Source: Escallonia rubra (lineage: Eukaryota; Streptophyta; Magnoliopsida; Escalloniales; Escalloniaceae). Taken from it: a DNA stretch of 64,000 nt. Positions 38,235-48,211 of this stretch are shown here, one piece after another. Position numbers and translations under genes: made by a program. The notes beneath the pieces were generated by a model. The model saw only the letters and a list, made by a program, of their open reading frames with translations, was not told the origin of the DNA and made no database searches. The stretch's first letter is position 1. Each line of letters starts with the position of its first letter. The stretch spans positions 310,001 through 374,000 of the forward strand of contig JAVXUO010002486.1 in assembly GCA_033065855.1 (NCBI GenBank), read 5' to 3'.

Positions 38235-38639
38235 CTACATACTTGAAGGCTCCCAGGGCATGCAAACCTCTTGGCCAGGCTGCACCTTACTTTGCAAGCA
38301 AGGACCCTGGGGTCTTACAAACCACTCACAATCATCGTCACATACTTCATCGATATGCCACTCGTAAACGTTGTACTCCCCCTTGCCATGCGCCCATTCC
38401 AGGTAGCACTTGAAAACCGTCGTCCCCCAAATGTTGGGCCTGAAACGCCACTGCACCGCCTGCTCAAACTGGAGCACGGTTTCCCCGAAATTATCTTCGT
38501 TGGAATGGCAGCGCGTCGTTAGGGGAGAGTCGGCACCGAGTACGTTGATGACCCTCACCCAAGTTTTCTTAGGAATGGCGACGCCATTTCTCAACGATGT
38601 AAAGAAAAGCACTAGTAATACTACTACGGGCGTCCTCAT
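38235..38639 (-). CDS. S-protein homologue (plant self-incompatibility S1 family)
   Basis: A single-exon gene of 134 residues, the usual SPH size. Residues 1 to about 21 (MRTPVVVLLVLFFTSLRNGVA) form a signal peptide. The mature part has the family pattern: WVRVINVLGADSPLTTRCHS, GETVLQFEQAVQWRFRP, WGTTVFKCYLEWAHGKGEY, then DEVCDDDCEWFV. There are six cysteines, the four expected plus two near the C-terminus. S1 proteins from poppy stigma trigger pollen rejection; most homologues are secreted peptides of unknown role, so no incompatibility function is claimed. A TATA box lies 58 bp upstream. It looks whole. Confidence 0.93.
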   Translation of the reverse strand: MRTPVVVLLVLFFTSLRNGVAIPKKTWVRVINVLGADSPLTTRCHSNEDNFGETVLQFEQAVQWRFRPNIWGTTVFKCYLEWAHGKGEYNVYEWHIDEVCDDDCEWFVRPQGPCLQSKVQPGQEVCMPWEPSSM

Positions 38640-38696
38640 GCTTGATTTTGATTCCTAGTACTAGTACTTCAGATAGCATTGGTTGTCTCTTGCTAA

Positions 38697-38704
38697 AATT
38701 TATA
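38697..38704 (-). promoter_or_regulatory. TATA box of the S-protein homologue
   Basis: Minus-strand GCTATAAATTTTA lies 58-65 bp before the ATG at 38,639, a normal spacing for a plant start site with a leader of about 30 nt. Confidence 0.6.
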
Positions 38705-39099
38705 GCTTAGGGGGATATGTGTGTATTAGTTATAGCCATGCAGAAATATTTGGCATTTAAATCCATGTAATCTTTGACATTTTAGATTTTGTTGATTTCT
38801 AGGTTTAAAGTAAAAGATGATTGATTTCTGAAGGTAAATCTTTTGTTAAACCATGATCTAAAGAGGGGATTTACTCTCTATTTATGTGTGGACACTTTGA
38901 TAATTCTTTTAGTCAAAAGTGATGCTTAGAATCCAAAAAAGGCAAGGATAATAGATTTCATAAGTTTTGAGTAATTTGAAACAGATTTAGACAATCGAAT
39001 TTTATCAATTTTAATCTGAATTTAATCAGATTTGACAATCCTAAAATCAATCACAAGCATCCTTATAATACGATTCTTTTATGTACGAGATTGAGTTAA

Positions 39100-39867
39100 G
39101 GGTGAATTGCATTAACCCCTTAAGGTCTATATCGTTTTTTCACTTAAAAGGGTTACAATTGCATCACATAACATCCTAACACTAAATCGTCTTTTTGTTA
39201 TTTATATATATATATATATAGGAGGGGGGAGGGGGTGGGGACCCCGCCAAAAAGTCACCGGCCACGCCCACCTCCCACACCTTGCACACACCACAAGTCT
39301 ACGCCCCTACCCACCCCCCGCGCCCCACAATTCCAATCCCCATAATCGAACCACCACACAACACCACGGTCGCCCACCGGGCCCACTCCTCATCACACCT
39401 CACTATTTCCCTCATCTCCCATCAACCACCGGCATCTCACATACACCCTGCGGGCACGCGCGCGTCGAGTCAACCCCCTCTCCCGCCCCTCTTTCCCCAA
39501 TGCTTAATCCCTATCACCATCATTGACGCTGAATCAATGGCAAAAGTTGCCACCGCCATTGCCAGGACCACACCCATATCGACATTAAGTCATTTTTACC
39601 ATCTAGCACCGAACTCACTGCAGCTAGAAAATCTAAGATTTAGGTGAAATTTTCATCGTGGTGTTATGTCGGGTTGGGTTATGGAGATTGGGATTGGGGG
39701 GTGGCAGACTTTGTGTGCCTGTCTTATCATCATCAAAAGAAATTTTTGCCCCTCCATGTGAACGGCCGTTCGGGAAGACAATTTTGGGTGCAATTGTAAC
39801 GAATTTAGAATGTTAGCATGTTATGTGATGCAATGAAGATATTAGGGAGTAAATGCAATTTACTCTT
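39100..39867. mobile_element. TIR element (MULE-like), non-autonomous
   Basis: The left arm GGTGAATTGCATTAACCCC and TTGCATCACATAACATCC is mirrored at the right end by GGATGTTATG-like GCATGTTATGTGATGCAA and AGTAAATGCAATTTACTC. An (AT)n run follows the left arm near 39,205. The interior is CCA-rich then GT-rich. The 121-residue proline-rich plus-strand frame is compositional. No target duplication was found. Confidence 0.6.
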
Positions 39868-39869
39868 CG

Positions 39870-42180
39870 GCTAGTATGATTCGTCGATTGACTGATTATT
39901 GGCATAGTTTCTCCCCAATTATAATTGATGGGAAGTGTCAAGCACGGACATTTCAAATATTTCGATCGTAAATGAGGCGCAGGCTCGCCTAAACACCATC
40001 ATCAGCACTCCTTGTAAATTTCTCATAATTTACCTTCTTCATAATAGTGATATTACTTCGGTTTAGTATGTACTGGGATTTGTCACGGCATCGTGGTGGG
40101 GTTGGGATAGAAGTCACAACTGGGGAAGGTTTTCGTGGGGGATCCCTGGCTCGTTCAGTTCTAGATCGATATCTTGCCTCTATACTTGCACTTTCAATCT
40201 CAGTTGACTCTTGGTATCTTAAATTTTGAATTATGTACCCACAATGTCCAAATTTGCCGTGGAGATGCAATTGAAGTTTCTTGCTTTTTGGATCTAGAGA
40301 AGTTTCACTACTAGTGGTTAAAAATGTCTTTGGTTTTGGATGTAAAAATCTCTTTTTTAAAGAACTATATGGTCATCTGCAAGTGGGAGAATTAAGTAAG
40401 CAGCAACAAGGAATCACGGATGGAGAACAGATTTGTAAGAGTGGCTGAGGAATTTGTGAGATCTTAACCACTGCGTAATCCAGAAGCAAAATAGAAATGA
40501 ATCTGGGCAATGTGTTGTTTGTAAGCTTTGCAAGATTCTGTAACTTGTTGAGAGAAAATGTGAATTTCTGGGGTTAAATGTGGCTATCAGAGCTGAGAAC
40601 CGTGCAGGTTTTCCATTCTATGTTAAACGCGTAGGCATCAAAGAAATTTTGTTCGATGCTGATACTGGATTAATAATTAAGAGACAGTCAACGAGGATGT
40701 TCGGTTTTTTCAGGGTCAAACGACAATATATTGAGTACAGTTCAAATATCCAAAGCAACTCTTCACATAGAAACCAATAAAACTCCCAGAGACAATAATT
40801 ATTAAGAGATGGCCCCTCAAACTACTAGGTAGTAAATCGATGGCATGCCTACGATCCGGATCATCCTTGTCAAACATAACTTGTAACCCCGAAGCACGAT
40901 ATCATTCCTCCTTGAACAAATGGAAAGCAAGCTTAATGTCCTTTTGCAGTCGATGGCAATGCATGAGGCAACCCATCTCACAAAGTGAAGCACGAAAATG
41001 TATGGAAAGCAGTGACAGGCCACCAACCTGCTGATCTGTTCGTTAATGTACTATGTGGTTTTTTCTCAAGTTAGGCAGGGTTCCCAAGGTTCTTACCAGT
41101 AACCCACAAGGCCGAAATTCCTTAAAATGTAGTGCTGCTCCGAAACCATGCAGGTCTGAATTGCGTACCATGATTTGGATTTGGAGCTTAATGCAAAGGT
41201 CAACTTTTTCCAGCTCATGGTGACAATCCATATAGATTATAACCTGCTGTTGTTCTACAATAACAAGTTTGAAATAAGCAAATGAATGAAAAGGAAGCAA
41301 AAGAAATAAAGCAACACAGAAGGCCTACCAACCCTCTAGGGGAGAAATTCTAAGTTTTTGCAGGTACACGAAAAAATCGAGTTGAGTTAGACGTTAAACC
41401 TGCTCGACTTATGATTTGCCGGGCTTTTACCTACACTAATTTCTACATCAACCGTGGCGCGAGGATCCATCCAAAGGCTAAAAAGGCATGGTACTAGCAT
41501 GTGTATTACTGTATTTTATGAGCAACAAGGTACTGTGAACATAATAGATTAGCCCAAAGAATCGTGTAGGTTTTTCTTCTCTCTCTCAAAAATAGCAGAA
41601 ATGTAAAGAGGGTGCACTTACTATACTCTTTATATATATCAACCCAAGTCCTTGTTTTCCGATTCACAGGAAATTTACAGAAAGGAAGACACTGTGTATC
41701 TGCAAAACCAGGACAAGATGAGCAAGTCCTTTGCCTACTTCATGTTGATCATTACTCTTTCTATAAGCATTCTGGTATGTATTGTTCTTCTCTCAGAACT
41801 TGCCCAACTTGTCACATAGACCACCTCCACATTCATATCATACTGGTAAAAAGCATAAGGTTACTCAGTTTCACACTTGTCCTAGTAACGAGTCTTCTTT
41901 GGTGTAGAGTCCAAGTGGTTTGGCAGCGAGCTCCCCATTTTGTATCTTTTTTGTTGATATGGTAGTAAAGTAATCCAAAAAAAATCAACCTGTAGATGAT
42001 CAAAACTAGCTCGGTATTGATTTTTCTGAATCATACATCTGTTATTAATCATTAAAATGGTGAAGTGAAGTCGTCGGGCTTTACCAAGCGACCGTACCAC
42101 CATCCCCACTGAACAAGTTTTTGTACTGCCTACTAACTGTGCATGCACACCCTTCACTGCAAACGAGAAGTCATCAGTGG
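39870..42180. other. Intergenic stretch upstream of the PGL gene
   Basis: Short frames only, none with a recognised domain. A TTATATATATCAA site near 41,629 could be the PGL promoter if the leader is long; this is weak. Confidence 0.4.
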
Positions 42181-42185
42181 CTGAG

Positions 42186-43991
42186 ATGGAGACCGAGAAA
42201 GGCAAGCCGGAAGTTCATAAGTTGATTTCTGAGGAAGATGTCGCAGTGGCTCTGGCAAAATACATTGCTGATCTATCAGACAAATCTGTCAAAGGAAAAG
42301 GTTCTTTCTCCGTTGCTTTGTCAGGAGGTTCTTTGATCCACACACTGAGGTAAAATTATTTAGCATGTGTTTGTTTCCAGTTATTCTATGTACATTTTTT
42401 CTTTAATGTTTTCTCAGCATGTATAATTTTCTATCTGTAGAGAAAACGTAGGGAAGCAACAACAATGAAGCACAAAATTCAGACTGTTCTCTCTTTCATA
42501 AACAACCATTAAGATAGTCAACTGGAGGAAGGCAGACTAACAAATGTTATTGATGTTTGGATGCATAAAAATGCAGAAAATTATTGGAGCCTCCGTACAA
42601 GGACACAGTGGCTTGGTCGAAATGGTTCATATTCTTTTTGGATGAAAGGGTAGTTCCTCTGGATGATCCTGATAGCAATTATAAACTTGCCTATGATGGT
42701 TTCCTGTCGAAGGTATATCCTTCAGAATCTCTTTGCTATCTTTGATCCTCAACCAAGCAAATTCATGCTCAGGTTTTTGTGACTTTGTGCCCTTTAATCC
42801 CTTGAAAATTTATTAAATTATGGAGTGTTCACAATTTCAATCGTTTATGTCGGTCGCCCTTTCTGTACATATACCTTTAGAGTAGGTTGTGTTTACTTAG
42901 AAATTAGTCAGTCTTAGTCACACTGTTAACTACTTAAAAACCTCCTAATTGTCATTGAACTACGAATTAAACAACACAGTTCTAGAGACCTATTAATGAG
43001 GAAGTCTTCTGTTTCTAAGGACAATGCTAAAGTTGCAGTATTACATCCATCTTGTTGCTAAAAAGTGATCTTACCCTCCTGTATTCTCATTCTCAATCTC
43101 AGGTTTCCATAAGACCCATAACCTTCTTAATTGCAATTTACTAATGCTACTCCCAAAGCGTCAACCATTTAAAAGCCGATATCTATTTCTTCACAGATAC
43201 CAATTCCCCCTGGCAACGTGTATGCAATTAACGATACCCTGTCACCAGAGGGTGCAGCTGATGAGTACGAGGCTCGCCTCAAAGACTTGGTCAAGAGGAA
43301 GACGTTAAGTATATCAGTCACTAACGGATTTCCAAAACTTGATCTCATGCTAGTAGGTATGGGGCCCGAGGGACACGTAGCTTCTCTGTTCTGTTGGCAT
43401 TTCCAGCGCTATGAGAAGAAACGCTGGGTTACCTTCATCAAAGACTCACCAAAACCGCCTTCCAAGAGGATTACTTTCACCTTTCCCGTCATCAACTCTG
43501 CTTCAAACGTTGCAATGGTGATCACCGGGGAAGATTTAGCCAGCGCAGTGAAAGTAGCGCTGGGAACTCATTCTTCTGATTTTATTCCCCTCCCTGTCCA
43601 GATGGTTTTGCCTGAAGGAGAGCTTACCTGGTTAAGTATATCAGTCACTAACGGATTTCCAAAACTTGATCTCATGCTAGTAGGTATGGGGCCCGAGGGA
43701 CACGTAGCTTCTCTGTTCTGTTGGCATTTCCAGCGCTATGAGAAGAAACGCTGGGTTACCTTCATCAAAGACTCACCAAAACCGCCTTCCAAGAGGATTA
43801 CTTTCACCTTTCCCGTCATCAACTCTGCTTCAAACGTTGCAATGGTGATCACCGGGGAAGATTTAGCCAGCGCAGTGAAAGTAGCGCTGGGAACTCATTC
43901 TTCTGATTTTATTCCCCTCCCTGTCCAGATGGTTTTGCCTGAAGGAGAGCTTACCTGGTTTCTAGACATGGATGCTGCCTCCAAACTATAG
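42186..43991 (+). CDS. 6-phosphogluconolactonase with internal duplication
   Basis: Three exons (42,186-42,349; 42,577-42,712; 43,197-43,991) give 364 residues; without the repeat it would be 255, the normal plant size. The enzyme hydrolyses 6-phosphogluconolactone in the oxidative pentose phosphate pathway. Visible family motifs are FSVALSGGSLIHTLRK, a WFIFFLDERVVPLDDPDSNY block, PIPPGNVYAIND, DLMLVGMGPEGHVASLF, RITFTFPVINSASNVAMVIT and LPVQMVLPEGELTWFLD. Lacking a long transit peptide, it looks cytosolic. Two oddities: a 327-bp exact in-frame tandem duplication in the last exon repeats 109 residues including the GHVASLF site, and the usual GPDGH...LFPGH signature reads GPEGH...LFCWH in both copies. 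The protein may be inactive or the locus a young pseudogene. Confidence 0.92.
43304..43957 (+). repeat. 327-bp perfect tandem duplication inside the PGL exon
   Basis: Units 43,304-43,630 and 43,631-43,957 read identically by eye, each starting GTTAAGTATATCAGTC and ending GAGAGCTTACCTG. 327 is a multiple of three, so the frame stays open. Identity means a very recent event or an assembly artefact. Confidence 0.95.
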
Positions 43992-44817
43992 TGCTTCGGT
44001 TCATCTTTGCTTACTTGAACCATTTTAGTTTTACTTACTTAGTCTGATGCTTACTACTACTCAGAATAAGGTACTTTCTTGATAAATGCAAGGTTGCTAG
44101 TTTAGATGCACCAAAAGTTCCTACTGCTACTAATAATAGTTATGCATCATTTTCTAAGTGAGCTAAAATGGTTTAGTCAACCAAATAATAGTTTGGTTAT
44201 GACTTGGTGCACCCAGCTACTAACAAGAAGGGAAATATCTAGAAATTGCTAGATGGTCTTCGCCTTCAATTAAGCATTTATTCCAAATATACTTAGTAAG
44301 AAGGGAAAATATGTACCTTTATCTTTTATCACTTTAATCAGAAAAGCTTGACATCAGTATCCCAAGAATGACAGCAAGATCTGGCATTGGTTTATTAAAA
44401 GTCAGGCAACTCAGACATTAAGGTGGCCAGTGCGAAAAAGAGAGAGAGAAAAAGAATAGGAAGAGGAAGAACATATGATTCCTTCATAGTAGTTCCAGAA
44501 AATTAGGCAACCTACTATTTTAATCGTGTCAAAACTAAGATAACCAAGAAAGCAAACCATTTTCTGATGAACAGAGAGTAAATTGAAACTTGATTATTGG
44601 AAAAGAACAATCAAGCAACAAGGACAGAGTACTTAACTACATGGAGTAATACTCATGAAACGAGAAAGCGCCCACATACATCAGCAGAGTATCCACCTGT
44701 AGCATGAATCATTAGGACTTAAGATACATAAACGATGGCGATGTTGTCTGTTTCTGCTGCATTTGATTCTAGAGAAAGGATGTCTTTTAAGTACCAAAAA
44801 GAGTATTATTTCATACT

Positions 44818-46745
44818 TCATTTTCCCCATCTTGAAAGGATAAGAAGGCCAGCAACTATAACACATGGTACAGCCACTATGGTCACCACGAGAGCAAATG
44901 CATAGACAATATTTGGAAAGTTGAAATACTTCTGGATTCTCTTTAATCCTTTGTCAATAACAGGTGCCAATGCAGCTGCTCCTGTCACTCGAAATGGTCT
45001 CGTCACATTGTTTCCGGCCCACATCAGGATAACAATCTGGGGGTCATTAGGAAAATGCAGATTAGCCCGAATGCATAATACCTCAGAAATCTTGTTTGTT
45101 ATTTAAGGTTCAAGTATTACTTTTTGACGATTAGTACAAGAAAGAAAGCCCCAAAAGGAAACTCTTGTCTAAACAAGCAAGATAGTTCCCACACAAACCT
45201 AAAGATGTGCACACAGATTGGAAGAAATTATAGCCACTACGCTGGTCGCTTTGAATGCTGTGAAACAACAATATCATGATGACAACGATGAAGATGCATG
45301 AAAACACCTTCCTCGCCATACTGGAACCATTTCTCTATTGACGAGGTCTTCAAGATCAATGGTTACTTGCCCAAGTGCCCAACATTTCATGCTATATCAC
45401 TAGTTGTGAACATGTCATGAGGATGTGTATAACTTCGTAAGAGATAGCAGATGATGATAGTTAACAGATACATACACCATACAGCAGTGTGCTTTTCAAA
45501 AGAGTTCAACTCAGCGACTACTTAAACAGAGACCACCCTACATTTTTGAAAAGCAAGAAAATTATGGCAATTTTGGAAGTACCTTGTGACTGCTTGCATT
45601 GACTTCCTCCATCAAAAAAATTTCTATTTTGTTGTGTTAAACATATAAACATGGGTGATTCTTGTTACCAAGTTATCAAGTGAGAAATATTAAATCTAGC
45701 CCTCGGAGCTTTGTCCGTCGATGTAAGCCAAGTGGTTGAACCACGTAATTACTTGCATTAATCTTTTCTCTCTCTCTCTCTCTCCGTATCTATGTTCCTT
45801 ATATATCTGAGACATAGTTTACCAAAGTCTTTGGCTTTGATTCTTTCTGGTTGCATTTTGTTCCCCCGTCATGATAGTGAGGTTTGTACTCCGTTTTGTT
45901 TGTGCTCTAGGTTAACCTTTATTATTGTGAATCCTCAATTGCTACCAATACCATGATCCCAAAACTGATATACTGCAGATACTCTACAAACATATGCATT
46001 TTTTGAAGACTTTTCAAATTGGTAAACCAAACTCGGAAAAAAGTAGAAATGGTTACTTACCCCCAACAGAGCTTGGAGATTGGCAGCGGGATTTTTCCCA
46101 GTACTTTTCTCATACCCAAGAAATGCCAGCACAAAGAATGTAGTGTAAGTGACAGCATCGAATATGCCATAAGCAAGCACAGCCGATAGACCAAGTTTTG
46201 CGAGTCTCCCACTCGTTTGAGCTAAACTTTCCTGATTCATTAAACACACACCAAGATTCAGACTTTCGCTGAAATTCCCAACAATGAGGACCAAAATTCA
46301 GTAAAGAAAAAGAAAACCCATATGGGTCTTACACCCAACAAACTACATTCAAGAGATTAAAGAAACTCACCCTCCATTTGACCCAGAAATTGTCGTTCTG
46401 CTGATCCTATCCAAAATCAAATTTGAAAAGAAAAGGGTAAGTGAATAAGCCTCTGTGGGTGTTTATGTGTGAAAATAAAGTAGAGGGCAGATGTGGCAGA
46501 AAAGAGAAAAGAGTCACCTTTGACGGTGGATTTAGGTGGGGAAGGTTCTGGTCAGCCGAGGAGGAACACTTGATGGAGGTTGATTTGGGCTGATTGATTG
46601 CAACTGGTAGTAGATTGTTGAAATGGTATGCTTGTAGTTGAAGTACAAGATTATTTGTATGTCTCTTCTTGGTATTGTTGTTGGTGTGAGTTGACAAAGG
46701 GAATGGACATGGAGCCAACGGAAGTGGCGACCCAGCACTCCACAT
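44818..46745 (-). CDS. Plastid-type membrane protein, function unknown
   Basis: Four phase-0 exons (46,745-46,518; 46,406-46,371; 46,231-46,061; 45,036-44,818) give 217 residues. The first 75 or so, rich in Ser, Thr, Asn and Pro with few acids, look like a plastid transit peptide. Then come KWRESLAQTSGRLAKLGLSA, a helix (AVLAYGIFDAVTYTTFFVLA), a loop GYEKSTGKNPAANLQALLG, a second helix (IVILMWAGNNVTRPFRVTG), and a last helix (IVYAFALVVTIVAVPCVIVA) before SRWGK at the end. It resembles uncharacterised plant chloroplast membrane proteins; no function is claimed. The 1-kb intron 3 contains a short open frame (45,131-45,319) that I do not call. Confidence 0.85.
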
Positions 46746-47593
46746 TTCTCACCCCTGTTGTTGTGTAGCGTGAACGAACCGGAGTAAATGAGAACAGACC
46801 CGGATAATCTGGCCAAAATTTGTAGTTCTAAAGTTAATTAACCACGTATTGCTAGCTTTTTTCGGATATTATAGGTTTTGGACAATAATGGTCATTATAA
46901 AGGTTGAGACACTATCGTACGATAATATTTAGTTATTACTGCCGATGAAGTATAAGCTGTCTTCGTATTCACCTTGTGACTATACCTCGAGTGAGAGTTG
47001 GGGTCTTGTTGCACTTCCTTTCCATCTATTTCATCTAGTTGACAACCCTTTTATTTGCTTTCCTCCGGCAATCCATCTAGATTTTCACTTGCTTTGTAAT
47101 GTTAAGCACCTTCAAAGCAATTTTCTTCTTGTTACTTTTTCAGGGTAATCAATCTGGAATTGCGCTTGCACCGTATTGTCCTAACTTGAAAAGTCCGGCC
47201 TTAACTGAAGAAAACCCTGTTTTATTATCTCCATTTTCTGTGTCAGGATATAAAGTACTAAAAATCACAGCACAGTTCCGAAACCATATTACTGTATTTG
47301 ACCTATATTGCAAACTCGATGTATATAAGACGTCAAGTGCTTGAACCACAACAATAAAAGAACGATGAACCCACCAGTCAACCGCTACTAAGTCAGAATA
47401 AAGGCCATACGAAGATGCAACCTCTACTTGATTAAACTTGGAAGCATTTTCGGATAGCAACTTCAGACATGGACTTCATCTAAAATGATGAAAACAGTGT
47501 TTCGAAAAGAAAGTTGATGGTATGTCTAACACAAATTCTAACATTGCCTCCTAATAACGTCACACTTGCACGCAACTACTTCATTGTGGTTAG

Positions 47594-47899
47594 GAAACAC
47601 AGTTTTCTGTGTCTTTGTATGAAAATACAAGAGAACTTAAGAACAAAGAAGATGTATGAAGAGATTTTGATCTTCACCGTCTATCCTGATCGAAACATTT
47701 CTCGTGCATCCTACCAATGTGCAGCCTGGAAACCACGTCAAACTATCTGCCTTCAGAAACACGCTTCTCTCTGTCTTCGTATGAAAAAAGAAGAGAACTT
47801 AAGAACAAAAATGAAAGATGTAAGAGGAGATTCCTCTTCACCGTCTCTCCTGATCGAAACATGTCTCATACATCCTACTAACGAGCAGCCTGCAAACTG
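47594..47899. repeat. 162-bp imperfect tandem repeat
   Basis: GAAACAC followed by TCTGTGTCTTTGTATG at 47,594 recurs at 47,756. The units share AGAGAACTTAAGAACAAA and CTGATCGAAACAT. It creates a 128-residue plus-strand frame of two half-repeats that has no other support. Confidence 0.85.
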
Positions 47900-48211
47900 A
47901 AAATATCTGCCTGCAGCTAAATCCCCAGAAATATGTGTTCTTTTCCTAATGCTTTTTCCCTTCTATCAATGCTCCAAAAGCAAACTCAGATGCACAACTC
48001 CAAAGCTCCAAAGAAGCAGATGACTTTTTACCATTTGCATTTAAAGGTAACTCTGGGTAACCGGGCGAGAAATACTTACATGCAGCTTCGCCGCAAAAGT
48101 TTCACCCTAGAACCAAATCAAAGTCTAGTTTGCCATGCCTCTTCTGATAACCATTGCTATTAAAGCAAAATCCACCCCACGGTCAATAGTCAACCAGTAT
48201 AAACGAAGAAC

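Noticed and set aside
39282-39647. 121-residue proline/histidine-rich plus-strand frame
   Set aside because: It is the CCA-rich core of a TIR element; composition alone explains it.
40817-41300. Overlapping frames of 69 and 85 residues on the minus strand upstream of PGL
   Set aside because: No family resemblance, coherent splicing or promoter was found.
45131-45319. 62-residue minus-strand frame MARKVFSCIFIVVIMILLFH with a signal-peptide-like start and cysteines
   Set aside because: It lies entirely in intron 3 of the minus-strand plastid membrane protein gene, with no promoter or splice support; AT-rich introns often yield hydrophobic frames.
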